64,000 nucleotides of DNA from Holacanthus passer (lineage: Eukaryota > Chordata > Actinopteri > Pomacanthidae), in NCBI GenBank assembly GCA_025331565.1, contig JAFREQ010000025.1, positions 2,728,001 through 2,792,000 of the forward strand, given 5' to 3'. Made by a program: the position numbers and the translations under genes. Below the pieces are notes generated by a model, which was not told the DNA's origin, made no database searches, and saw nothing but the letters and a program-made list of their open reading frames with translations. Below are positions 38,801 to 50,569 of this stretch, piece after piece (the first letter of the stretch is position 1; every line of letters begins with the position of its first letter).

Positions 38801-40400
38801 TTAGGAGGTTGTTTTCTGCCAAATTAAATATTCAGAAATCCTGTCCAACGAAAACATTTTTTCACAATATCCCTAAATTTAATGTAAGAAAAAAATGTTT
38901 TGCCACTCTTACATCTCATGTTAAATCTAAAGTTTGGATTGAGGAAAAGTAAACTGGTTGTTATTATTTATTCATTTCTGTATTTCACTGCTATACACAG
39001 AGAGACAGTAAACGGCAACTCTACGCTTGAGAAGTCCTTCCAAATAACCCCTCTGCTGTCCAGCAACAAAGAGAAGCGGGGTCTTTCAGTGGATGGTCGG
39101 CTAAAAGATGAGGACACTCACCTAGCATCCACTACCCTGTAAGCCACTCTAGGTCTCTCACCAAAGGGCTTACAGTGAGCCCAGGACAGGTTTTCATCCT
39201 CTTATTGAATGGTGGTGATACAACTCTACATTGTGTCATCCACTTATCGTGTCTTAGACCAAATCCTCAAGCTCTATTCCTGTCTCTTCACAGGAGTCAA
39301 GGAGAAAAGGAGATGCAGGGAATCCTGGTCTCCTATAAAGTCAAGGTCAATCTAATGGTGTCCAGTGGAGGGTAAGGCTTAACTGAGAATTCTCGTGCAT
39401 AATATTTTTACATTTTGTGTCAAATTGTGCAGACTAAAGGTGTTTTTTATTGTTTCTGACGTTAACAGCCTGCTGGGCGGACTAACAGGAAGGTAAATAT
39501 TGGTTTTCCCTCATTTGTTGTCATGTGTTATTAGGGTTAATAACATATAAATTACTATTCTATACATTTTTAATAATAAAACTTTTTTATATTTTCAGCG
39601 ACGTCACCGTGGAGCTTCCTCTGACTCTGATGTCCCCAAAACCTGCAGGTGAGTGCAGTTTTTTTGCAATGTTTCCAGAGACATTTCACTTAACAAAAAA
39701 GACTGATCTGATTAAGACGTTTTATGTCATGCATGTCCTCTCCTCCTTTTATCCTTTCATTGCATGCCTTTGCTGTATCCTGAACAGAAGTGTAAGTATA
39801 AAATAGTCTGTATGAAAAGAAATATATTCGCCTGTGGCTGTGATGTTTGTGACATGCTGCTGATATTTTTCTCTTATGCGTGTTTGTGTGTTTTTTGAAC
39901 CACAGAAAATTGGAATAAAGGCCTCTTTAGTTCAGGTGAGGTCACCTCTGATTCAATACATTGTATTGTGTCCACTTCTTCAAGGGCAACACTGCTTTTT
40001 TTTTTTTTTAAGAAATACATATCTAGTTTGAACACTACAATGTTGGATCGAATTAACCCTTGAATGAGTGCACTGCTTCATCCTTCAACCCTTTTTTATT
40101 TGTATGATATATTAAATTTGAACTATTGTTGCTCCATCTCCAAGAGGATTTTTTGGTAAATCTTCCAGTAGCTACTAATGGGAGCATGTGTGTTTATTCA
40201 GGAAGTTGCATAATAGCTGTTATTGCATGCATTAGATTTATAGCCCATATTATCTATATGCAAAAAGGTAAGTCTTTGTTATGTTATTATAATTCACAGT
40301 TGCATGTTACCTGTTTGTCCATTTCATGCCAACAGGGCAGACATCTCAATTGAGTCCATGGAAGGTTGAGATGACCAACAAAGAAGAATCACCTCTCTGA
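35839..40400 (+). CDS. arr3: Cone arrestin (arrestin-C)
   Basis: Binds light-activated, phosphorylated cone opsin and blocks transducin, ending the photoresponse. Sixteen coding exons splice to 384 aa: 35839-35846, 37001-37031, 37195-37255, 37357-37401, 37489-37682, 37832-37891, 37982-38058, 38187-38322, 38417-38501, 38659-38731, 39001-39138, 39294-39371, 39469-39492, 39599-39648, 39906-39935, 40336-40400. The first coding exon holds only ATGTCAAA after a 5' UTR exon. Family marks: GNGHITLYLGKRDFVDH at the N-terminus; FRYGSDDLDVMGLSFRRD finger/phosphate-binding region; CRLMIRKIQFAP with the phosphate-sensor Arg; VDGRLKDEDTHLAS lariat loop of the polar core; VTVELPLTLMSPKP at the end of the C-domain. 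Exon number matches vertebrate arrestins. The last two exons (NWNKGLF...) keep frame, but the expected FEEFAR-like tail is not seen, so the C-terminus is the weak part. Position beside p2ry4 and the rab gene matches human ARR3. Confidence 0.92.
39788..39791 (+). other. arr3: Possible 4-nt microexon of arr3
   Basis: AAGT is bounded by CAG and GTAAGT, an almost ideal acceptor/donor pair, within the intron after exon 39599-39648. Including it would shift frame and end the protein after PKPAEVKLE. It may be chance; the main model skips it. Confidence 0.2.
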
Positions 40401-40585
40401 CAAGAGAACACAGAACACAAAGGAACTCAACACCAATGAAGAAAAGCACAAAGTGTCATTGAGTTACTGCAATGTTCTTATTTCACCTGTACATATATGT
40501 CTTTATTAGGCATTACTGCAAGAGCTTGATCACTGAAAGAATGTAAACCCTGTGTGATATTTGTCTGAATGCCATTGTAGAATTA

Positions 40586-40591
40586 AATAAA
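40586..40591 (+). other. arr3: arr3 poly(A) signal
   Basis: AATAAA within an A-rich cluster about 190 bases after the stop codon. Another AATAAA lies near 40815. Confidence 0.65.
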
Positions 40592-41500
40592 AATAAATAT
40601 GTATTGTATGTTTTTCTTCAAAAGGAAATGCCCCATAGTATAGAGTGTAGCCTTTTCTTCCCATGTGTTATAAATACTAAACATGCTGAACTCTATGTAT
40701 CCTTAATCTTTATTGCTGTGTCATTAGAGCCATGATATATTATGACTGAATGTACAGCTGTGGGATGAATATCCCCGAAATACTCCTCCTTGTGTCTTTA
40801 TCAACAAGGGAACTAAATAAACACATTCTTTCCCCCAATTATTTCTTTATGCTTGTTCATTTTGTTCAATATTTTCAAGAGTTGTATTTAAAACTGAGAA
40901 CTTCATTATATCGAAAAAATGCTCCATAAAAAATGACTGTTTACAGCCTTTTGTCATCATAGCTCTCAAGGATTAATCTGTTTTGTCTACATAGATCTAA
41001 TTCATATACTTTTATTCATATGTTAACTGTTTGTATTTCATTTGAGACTAAAATTAACAACCACTGCTACATAAACATTGCTCTTTCATACAGCTAAAGA
41101 CAGTATGAACATCTTTGTCTACAAATTAATGGCCCACTTTCCTCCTTTGCTAAAGTAGTTTCTAAACAAGCAGTATCTTAAATAGCTTTATTAAAATGTG
41201 AGCAGCTGAATCTGAGTAATATTCAAGTTGTTCACTCCAGAGTCTATGAAGTATCACTTTGTTCAACGCATAACAGAAATAGCAAAAGATTGTAATAATA
41301 ATATGGACATATAATAAAGCTTTACATTACCACTACATGATCTCATCTTTGGCCTCTTGGTTGCGCTGTTTCCCTCCTGTATGTATAAGAAAACAATAGC
41401 GCTGGCTAGTGCAGGATAAAGACACATTACTTGCTCCTCTCCGGTCTAGACATCACATCATTAGCCCAGTCGGCTAGTTAGCTGTTTATTTCTTGACAAA

Positions 41501-44500
41501 ATGTCAACCACGACCGGCGGCGGAGAGTTTGGCAACCCTCTACGAAAGTTCAAGCTCGTCTTTCTGGGCGAACAGAGCGGTGAGCAGAGGACCGTGTACC
41601 TGAACCGAGACTTAATACGGTCGGATGTGAGGAAAATGTTAGAAGAAGTGGCTAAGATCAACGCAGCTAACTAGCTTCTCTTGCTAGTCGCTGCTGGCTA
41701 GCAAGACAGAGTTAACCACCGGTCATCAATGGACAGCGATGATACAAACTGAGATGTTTAGATTTCAGTGTCAGTTAGATGTTTTAGAGAGAGTAAAATG
41801 GCAAAAAGATGATGGACATAACATTTTTTTCTGACTCGTGATGATGTCATTGCAAAGCTAGCAATACGCTAAGCTAGCCAAACATCTCGTTCTTCGTCGT
41901 AACGATAAATGCCTTTAATAAGTAGGGTTACCGTTTCATATCATTAACGTTTGTCATTCATCTACATATTGGTGTGTTGCCAGATGAAAACAATGGCCAG
42001 TGTCCGTACTGTGGCCATGAGTTTGTGGTGCATCAGCATCATCTAACTATAGCGTAACTGTGGCTAACGGTAGCCGGCTAACTACTTTTAGCTAGCAGTT
42101 AGCCGTGCTAGGTGAATTACACTAGCAGCAACGTTAGCGAAAATTGACGTTCACGACCTACTTGAAGCGTTAATGTGGCCGACAAGAGTCTGTTACGAAT
42201 CTCTGCTTCCAAACAGAAGATCTTGCACAGATTAAGGGATTTAAGTTCATCCACATTTGCCAGTGCGGCGCTTTTCAACTCACTAGCTGTTAGCTTCTTA
42301 CGGCAGCACCTTGCAGAGCCACGTCGGCCTTTTCCTCGACCACATAACGTCTGATTACAGGGACACAGACCTTATTCTACGTGACTGCATTTTAGGTTTG
42401 AGTGTCTAATGTTGCACCGAGAGTCTCTCATCACGAAACAAATATGAAAAGTTGAGCCCTTTTTCCATTTTCCAAACGTTGTGGCTCCACCCATAGTGCC
42501 AGCTCAGCGTGTGGGTTCAGCATCCACAATGTACTCACTATGTGCTGTCACTGAGTCATATTGATTTTCTTCTACCTATTATACAAAACTAGAATTGATA
42601 TAATTGAGTACTTTAAAATATGGTGTTTAATCACTAAGATCACATCTGTGAAGTGTCTGTTTCTGTTTTGTACAGTTGGGAAGACTTCACTCATCACCAG
42701 GTTTATGTATGACAGTTTCGACAACACTTATCAGGTAATTAATACATGTTCATCACAGTATGACACTGGCTTAGTGTGTCCAGGCATTTATTGAGTGTAC
42801 TCTAATGAAAGTATGGTGACATCTGTCATAACAGACATTATGATTTGTTAACCACAGGTGTCATTTATAAAGTTAGTTGATAAGATAAGATATATCTTTA
42901 TTCATCCCACAGTGGGGAAATTTACATTTACTTTTAATGAAGGCTGTTCTTGATCTTACAATCACATATCCTTTGTTAGTTTTAATCATGACTTACCACA
43001 GTTTGGTATTTGGGAACACCCAAATGGAACAAAGCCATTGTTAATGTTTTTGATTCCACCTGTGCTCTTCCTGCTATGACAAGTTAAAATGTTGTGGAAA
43101 AGGCCTGTAGATTTGTCTAATGATATTTCTTAGATGTAGACCATATGCAAGTATTGTTCTTATGAAAATGTTTTACTGTATTTATTGTCTTACAGGCAAC
43201 AATTGGCATTGACTTTTTGTCAAAAACCATGTACCTAGAAGATCGCACGGTAAGCCCTGTCTATTTTATTGTAATTCTCATCATTCCCATTGGTGTAGGT
43301 TTAAAACTGCTAGAAAAGCTTAAAGCATGCATGGGCTAATGATGTTGTAGCCTCCATTTATTTTCCTTTCACCATTACACATTGTTTTTTTATTTGTGTT
43401 TTTTTTTCTTTACATTATCATAGATTTTGCCATTTGTTTTGTGAGACATGTGATCATGTTTTTAGTTCCCATCGTTATTTCAAGTTTTTGTTTTCCTTCC
43501 ATCCCCTGGCTGGGTCATGAAACGCCTTCCCCCCTTTCCACATTCATTTCATGGCTGGCCACAGATTCGGCTGCAGCTCTGGGATACAGCCGGACAGGAG
43601 CGTTTCCGCAGCCTCATCCCCAGTTACATCCGAGACTCAGCCGCTGCTGTGGTGGTTTATGACATAGCCAGTAGGTATCATGGCCTTGCCTCAACTCCTT
43701 GTCCTTCACTTAGTATGTGGAAGGGCAACAAAAAAGAACATTTATTAGCCTGGCAAACCCCACTGGACAGTAAGATGAGGGTATATTCCGACTCTTTGCA
43801 TCAGCTATAATGATACTAAAACATTTCTCAGTGGGTGTCCAAGGGGGTCTGTGCTTCCTACATGCTGTTGAGACTGATGGAAGGAATAACAGAACATATC
43901 TTCAGATGTCACCTCATGGGCAGAGATCCTCTAACAGCCTGAATAATGATTCAGCAGGGCCTCCTTTTGCATGTCTTATTTGCACACTGGTCATCTCCGA
44001 CCCTGCTGCATTCGAATGATTCTCCCCATTCCTCCATAAAAAGGCCATTTTCATCTCTGCTGCTTGGCTTGCAGTTCCTTTATGTCTGTCCTGCTCTCCA
44101 CTTTCTTGTTCTGCCTTTCCCCTCTTTATCTCCACCTCCTTCCCCTTTTCTTCCCCTCCGCTCCAATCCTCAGGTCCGGCTCCAGCTTTGGGACACTGCT
44201 GGACAGGAGCGTTTTCGTAGCCTAATTCCCAGCTACATCCGTGACTCTACCATTGCCGTGGTTGTTTATGACATCACCAGTGAGTCAGGGCTGTACTCTA
44301 ACCTTTCTGTAGGGGTCTAGAGCAATTGGAAGGAAACTATCTTGGCATAGTTGCTACTTTCCATCTTTCTGCTAATAACCTCCAGAATCTCTTCAAGTAT
44401 ATTTTCTTTCTTCGAGCTTCTCTTCTTAATACGTTTGCTTACTAACACAACTACTCTACATAAGATGCTCTGCCTTTTTAATGAAGAGTAATACCTGCTT

Positions 44501-46985
44501 ATGCACACTTTTAACTATAGCTAGATTGCCAACTGTTTTATGTCATTTGGGGCCACATGTGGTTTATGTGTGCAGTAATTTTGTGTTTTTTTCCTTCCAC
44601 AGATCTTAATTCATTCCAGCAAACCTCAAAGTGGATTGATGATGTTAGAACAGAGAGAGGAAGTGATGTCATTATCATGCTTGTTGGGAACAAAACAGAC
44701 TTGGCGGATAAAAGGTACATGGTTGCGTGAGATGTGTGAAAGATCATAGTGAAGATTTTCTTCAGTTCAGTTTCCAATGATTGATAAATGGCCTGTTATT
44801 TTATAATTCTACTACTATTATAAAATGGGTATTGTTAAATGTTATAGTTTATAAACTCTGCCAAAGCCTGGAATCCCACTTTTCTTCCCTTCAGTGCATC
44901 TCATCCAATTTTATCATCCCTTGGTATTTTTGCATACTCCAGCCTTTTTATTAGTGATTTGAGTACCTTTATTTCTATATTTTTATTTCTTATGATTTGA
45001 TTATATTTCTGTTCTGCCGTTTTTTTCTTTGCATTACTTTATTTGTTCCCTTTCCTGCTCTGTTCTCTCCATGTCATTTTATATTTTTTTGTGTTTCCCT
45101 CAACACCACACCTCCACACAACTTCCCCCTCCCCCCTTTCCCGGGACCATGGCAGGCAAGTTTCTGTTGAGGCGGCAGAGAGGAAAGCTCGTGAGCTCAA
45201 TGTGATGTACATAGAGACCAGTGCCAAGGCTGGCTATAACGTCAAACAGGTTGGTGTCCAGCGACAGTCGGTGTAATACTGACCAATAGTCCTGACAGTC
45301 ATGATGTCCTTTAGGTCAGGGAGGCCAACCTGTGCCGTCTAGGATGTACCCCTCCATATATTCATTATATGGATCAGAGTGAGGATGTCGAATGACTGAG
45401 TGATCTCGTTTTTTCCTGCTGCTTCATCTTTACTCAGCACAGCAGCTTCTTCTCTCCCTTTGTCTTCCTCTCTGTCTGTGTGTGTTATAACTAAACTAAC
45501 CTCTCTCTCTCTCTCTCTCTTTCACTCGAAACAAAATTCTGTGTTAAGCTCTCTTTGTTTCTCTCTCCATCTCTTCCCTCTCCTTTTGGCCTGTCCTCTT
45601 TGCGTTTCTTTCCATATCTGTCTGTTCGTCCATCTTCCCCCCTCTCTGCTTTTACCTGAGCAGACAGATCACCACGGAGGAGGGCGAGCAGAGAGCTAAG
45701 GAACTGAATGTCATGTTCATTGAAACCAGCGCAAAGACTGGCTACAATGTCAAACAGGTAGAGAATCTGCTCTCTCGGGGTAGCTGAGCTAATTCTGCCT
45801 TTTAAAGTCTACGCTTAACTCTTTCCGCCTCCTTTTTCCCCCCTTTATGTGGCATCATGACATGTCTTCGTATTCTCAGCACATACTGTATCAGTTGAGT
45901 TTTTTCCCCCCTACAGGCTTTGTTTGTAGATGTTTCAGTATTACTTCACATGTTCTGCACAGTTTTACTGCTGCTGTGTTTTTGTGCTTTTTGTCTGATT
46001 CACTAAAACTTTCAAAATGCTTCTGTGAATATAATGGATTTGAGGTTAGCACGCCAACCTTCACTTTCACGCTCTTCTCTAAAGCAGTGATTACAATGAC
46101 ATTTTTATATCACTGCTTTAACTGCTTCTTGTGTTCACCTGTTATTCAATAAAATCTGTTATTTAGGAATGACTAGTTGTAACTTGGATCACTTTCTGTC
46201 TGTACTGTATGTAGCCTATTTGACAGTAGGGGTGGGTGATATGACAATATATACTGAGCAGCAATATAATTTGTCCATCAAAGAGTCTTTTGTACTGAGC
46301 TATCCTTTCATTTTCCCTGGTTGTAATTGCATTGTGAGTAATGGAGCAAATGAATGAGTATGATTGAATTGCATTTATGTGATTAAATACCATAAATTTT
46401 TCAGGCAGTTTCAGACAAAAATAGACAGTCTTGGCTGATTATTTTATGTATAAAAACGTTCTCAATTGAATTTCCACAAGATTTATGATATCACAATACA
46501 AATAAATGTGGCAGTAAGACTACATACAGTGCAATAGGAAGATTTTATCCAAATCATCCACCCCTATTTGACGGAATTTTATTTTATATCTTCTTCCAGT
46601 AAGAATTCTTCAAACTGTTAAATTCTTCTGACTTTGTTTTATAGCTGTTCCGCCGTGTTGCTGCTGCATTGCCTGGGATGGATAGCACACCAGAGAAGAG
46701 CAAAGAGGACAGTATCCTTTTTAAAGATGCTTTTAGCAGAAATGTTCATATTTTGAAGTTATTATTGCCACGGCTTTAATACTACGGTAGAGCCTGTTGG
46801 TTTACATTGCTGAACAGAAAGAATGTTCACTGAGGAGATGGCAGCCAGATAACACTGCAGAAAATAATGAAGTCAAATGTGCAAATTCATCGACGATGTT
46901 ACTTAACCAAGTCGCCTTAGTGATCGACATCAAACTGGAGAAGCAGCCAGAGATGACTGTCACCGAGAGCAGCTGCTCATGCTAG
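41501..46985 (+). CDS. rab41: RAB6-family small GTPase (RAB41 position) with two alternative exon pairs
   Basis: RAB6 proteins cycle on Golgi and trans-Golgi membranes and direct retrograde and exocytic traffic. Exons: 41501-41579, 42676-42734, 43196-43249, one of 43565-43670 or 44174-44279, 44603-44714, one of 45156-45249 or 45664-45757, 46645-46711, 46921-46985. Any single choice gives 211 aa with stop TAG at 46985. Motifs: P-loop GEQSVGKTS, switch I/G2 YQATIGIDF, switch II WDTAGQERFRS (alternative exon 4), NKTD (G4), ETSAK (G5, alternative exon 6), and C-terminal CSC for double geranylgeranylation. The sequence is nearly RAB6A-like throughout. The symbol is from synteny (human ARR3-RAB41-PDZD11); rab6a is the alternative name. 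Protein identity as RAB6 subfamily is secure; ortholog naming is less so. Confidence 0.88.
42870..42930 (+). repeat. Short repeat: GATAAGATAAG...CCCACAGTGGGGAAATT
   Basis: TTGATAAGATAAGATATATC, then TTTATTCATCCCACAGTGGGGAAATTT. A phrase common in fish genomes, probably a retroelement tail. A second copy is at 55803-55850. Intronic in the rab gene. Confidence 0.55.
43565..43670 (+). other. rab41: Alternative exon 4a (RAB6A'-like switch II exon)
   Basis: 106 nt with CCACAG acceptor and GTAGGT donor. It encodes the WDTAGQE block and begins IRLQLW, with DSAAAVVVYDIA at the end. The I and AA residues are those that distinguish human RAB6A' from RAB6A. Confidence 0.85.
44174..44279 (+). other. rab41: Alternative exon 4b (RAB6A-like switch II exon)
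   Basis: 106 nt with TCCTCAG acceptor and GTGAGT donor. It begins VRLQLW and carries DSTIAVVVYDIT. It differs from 4a at four residues. Same length and phase as 4a; using both would shift the frame. Confidence 0.85.
45156..45249 (+). other. rab41: Alternative exon 6a (RAB6A-like G5 exon)
   Basis: 94 nt with CATGGCAG acceptor and GTTGGT donor. Completes an Arg codon, then QVSVEAAERKARELNVMY and IETSAKAGYNVKQ. The first residues and the SAKAG form match RAB6A and fly Rab6. Confidence 0.82.
45664..45757 (+). other. rab41: Alternative exon 6b (RAB6B/RAB41-like G5 exon)
   Basis: 94 nt with CTGAGCAG acceptor and GTAGAG donor. Completes an Arg codon, then QITTEEGEQRAKELNVMF and IETSAKTGYNVKQ. QIT.E.GEQ.AK and SAKTG are the RAB6B/RAB41 form. 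It differs from 6a at about 10 of 32 residues. Confidence 0.85.
46224..46570. mobile_element. hAT-type MITE in a rab intron
   Basis: Left end CAGTAGGGGTGGGTGATATG and right end AAATCATCCACCCCTATTTG are inverted copies around a non-coding AT-rich core of about 310 bases. TATTTGAC occurs at both edges (46217-46224 and 46565-46572), which fits the 8-bp target duplication of hAT elements, though the fit with the inverted ends is not perfect. Confidence 0.65.
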
Positions 46986-48901
46986 TACACCTCACCCTCA
47001 CCCAGCCTGTCTCCTCCCCACCAACAGCTTGTCTCTCAGTGGCCACTCTCTCCACCCTTGGCACACTGCCATTGGGATGGAAGACCTGTCTTTATTTTTT
47101 TTCCCGTTTTCAACTCAGTGACTTTTCAGAGTAACCGTGTGGATGTGCATTACTGTATTGAAACAGATTATCTGGAAAAAATGGTTAAAAAGTAAACATT
47201 TAAAACAAGGAATAAGTTAAATGATATGTTCAGATTTTCATCCAGTTGCATGGCATTATATAGGATTGCAGACTGACATAGCTAACTGCTCATGAGTTAT
47301 TGCACAGTTCGGAATCTTAGTGCTGTTACTCTTGTCATTGTTGTAAAGTAAAACTGCTTGGGATTATTTAAATGACTCTACAAGGTTGAGTTCTCAGCCC
47401 ATTGTATTTTACTTTTTTTTAATTTTAAATGGAGAGTTTGCCTAAAACTATTGTGTCTCTCAGATGAGTGATTATTTCTTGGCTTGTTTTATTTTGAGGA
47501 AGTAGAGACAGGAACTTACCAGTGAATTTACATCATTGCTAACCCTCATATTACCACATAGGCTCAAATGGACCCTTTGCATTGAAGAGGGTCAATGGTC
47601 GAGCCATTAGGTATTTAGACCTTAACACATCTGTAGGCTTAAACTGCCAAATCCAACAGTGTGTTAGTAGACCAAATTTACATAATTTGAGACCTTATTT
47701 AAACCAGTGCTGTAAAAGGGGATATGTAACCAAGTAATGGGGAAATAGATATCCATCCCAAGTTCATTAGAATGGCTACTAACCTGAAGCAATGTCTGCA
47801 TTAAAATTATAACAACTGTCTTTCCAATGTTGTTAAACTAGCTGCACGCATACTAACACATCTGAGGAGGAGTTTTCAGTTCTTAGATGCCCCTAATGTA
47901 GGAAATAAAAAAAGCCAGTGTTTAGTTTTTCCACGCAGATGGAAAATGGTCACTTTGGTCGCTATGACGTACCCGCCATCTCATCGATGATTTGTGTTGT
48001 GTTGATTACACTATTGCAAGAACATGCAGCATGCTCACCATGCAGGATTTACTATATGGATAAGAACACAGATGCCTTGCTTGTTTGTTCACCAACGTTG
48101 TGCACTGAATCAAGCCACAATATTGTAAAATATAAAAGAAGCCTGCTGACTGGTTCATGGCTTCACTAGTTGTTTTGTAGAGCTGGTAGATAAGAGTTTG
48201 TCCTCAGATACAGCTAACGCTTACTAACACCCTTGCTGTAAAAAGTGCAGAGAAGTTAGTTACAGTATCCTTTGCTGTATTGCTATTGCCTGTGTAGGGA
48301 CTGTTGGTTTTATGTGTTTTATTTATTTTATAACTTGGACATACAGATAACATTGTATGCTTGACCAAAAGTACAGATGCTGACACGCATGTTGAAAGTT
48401 TATTTTATTTATTGTTTGCGTGTCTGCTGGGACTCCACCTAAAGGCAACATTTAGGCCCCCGGTAATGTTTTTTCCTGTCGCACTGCTCGACTTTTTGCA
48501 GTGTGTGTAGTCAGTAACTTGGTTTACAGTCGCAGGTAAAGACCGCACCGTCTCCAGACACACACACAGTTTAACACAAACCAACTAACTAGCCATAGCA
48601 CAACAAAAGACACTGGTCATTTGCTGTAGCTTGTTTTGAAAATGTTCAACGTTTTAAAAATGGATTTCAAAATTTAAGTATTTAAGTACATCAAACATTT
48701 TAACATGAGCAGCTCTTCTATTACTTGTCACTGACTAAATACTCAGCTTTGTGCTATTCTGAATTGTGTCTGTCCATTTGAAATATGCTGTCTACTCGTG
48801 TTTAGCAACGTTTGTGTGAATAATGTACTATTACTATCTGATGTATAAAAAGGAGAGTTACTGAAACACAAGTGTAGGCCTATCACATGGAATAAAATAA
48901 A
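46986..48901 (+). other. rab41: rab gene 3' UTR with poly(A) signal
   Basis: About 1.9 kb of non-coding sequence follows the stop. Overlapping AATAAA signals at 48891-48901 suit the transcript end. RAB6-type genes usually have long 3' UTRs. No second gene is visible in it. Confidence 0.55.
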
Positions 48902-49890
48902 GATATTTCACCAAAATTGAACATGTGTGATCTCTTTCTTTACGAAACACTGCTGTTGCATGTTCATTACATTATGTAATCGGTGCTTTACGGCGCCTGA
49001 GTGGAATATGAGAAGCCTGTCATGTCACCAAAGTACACTGAAACTACTCATAAGGCAATATATCACAGGCAGGAAGTGTGACAACAGAAAGGTGTGGCAC
49101 AGTACGAACATCAGATTGTACTACACACGCTCAGACCTACTTGTACATCTTGAGCCTGAAGCTATGGAAAGCATGTGATTATACAATGTGTGAACTTATT
49201 TCCAACAACATATCAGTCAGTAGGTTCTATTCTGATTGTTTTTGAAATGTAGATCTACAGTAGTTGAATATAAGTGTGTGTGTTTTCTACACCTGGCTGG
49301 AAAAGCAAAAGTATTAGTAGATCCTAAAAGTAAACCCATTTCTATTTTTTATATTTGTTATTCTATTTTGATATTATGGGTTAGAATCTCTTGCTATTAG
49401 CTGTTAACATATCTTTAAACACCCAATGGGAGATTCTCCATTATAATCATGTTTTAGGAAGGTATTAATTGAATTAAAACTTTAAATTAGATTAAGTTAT
49501 TTTTGAATTGTTATTAAAACAACCTCTAGATCTAGTCAAGATATTAAATCCAGATTTAAATTCTATGTTCTACTATTCATGTAGTTTTATTGTCTAACAT
49601 TTCTAGTCGTGTTGAAGCTCTGGATTCATCAACACTCCCCCTGATCAGCCCACAGTCTCCAGCCACCACGTGTGACCTCTCATGTATCTTTCACACTTCC
49701 TGACAATAAAACCACCACAGAGATCCTCATTTCCTCTGGTATCACTTTCAGCCCAAAGTTGATGTGTGATACTGAAAACGGCTTTACTTTTGAACTAGGA
49801 CTGAACTTTCCGGTCGTTTCAGTGAGGGCGGGGCGAACTTTTTTTTTTTCTTTTTGACGCACCTGCCGCAGCACACCTGGATCCAGGAAG
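48902..49890. other. Spacer between the rab gene and stard10
   Basis: AT-rich intergenic DNA without a recognisable gene or transposon. Confidence 0.5.
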
Positions 49891-49895
49891 TGCTG

Positions 49896-49903
49896 TGACG
49901 TCA
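49896..49903. promoter_or_regulatory. CRE palindrome in the stard10 promoter region
   Basis: TGACGTCA, the full CREB/ATF site, 175 bases before the stard10 ATG in a locally GC-richer stretch. Confidence 0.45.
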
Positions 49904-50077
49904 GAGGGAGAGGTGCGTGAAGGAATGGCAAAAATCTTGTTTGACCTGATCGGAGAGCAGCTCGTTTATATTCAGGTGGACAGAAACAAGAAGCCTTAAA
50001 CTTGACTCGACCAGATCAAGCACACACTGGAACTGAGAAGGAGTTTATTTTAAGTTTTGGTTTTTTTTTCTTTAAAG

Positions 50078-50533
50078 ATGTCTCTTCATGCGAGTATTTT
50101 ACCTGATGAAGCTCTGTTTGCTGACTTCAGAAATCAGTGCTTGTCAACGGACAACTGGGTGAACAAGTATGATGATCGTGGGATGCAAGTGTGGATCGAG
50201 GTTCCTGCTAAGAAAGGAAATAATGCCCCCAAAATCCACAAGATCAAGGTCAGTTTATTTCAACAATATCTTTAGAAATGTTATAAAATCACACTTATCT
50301 ACTGTGAACTTGACATTGCCATCTGTTCTCTATTGTCATTCCAGTGTAAAATGACAATCAAAGATGTTTCAGCTGCCACCATGTATGATGTGCTTCATGA
50401 TGGACAGTACCGGAAAGAGTGGGACCCCACCATGCTGGAGACCTTTGACATTGCCAGGCTCTCTGCTAATGCTGATGTCGGCTACTACTCATGTGAGGAC
50501 TCCTTATCCATCTGTTGAATCTTATCACATTCC

Positions 50534-50569
<36 letters not shown>

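Noticed and set aside
44174..44279. Exon 4b (or 4a) as a dead duplicate exon
   Set aside because: Both copies have intact acceptors, donors, phase and all catalytic residues, and the residue differences match the known RAB6A/A' pair.
45400..45699. 99-codon Ser/Leu-rich ORF before rab exon 6b
   Set aside because: Pyrimidine-rich intron sequence ahead of the exon 6b acceptor, not a separate gene.
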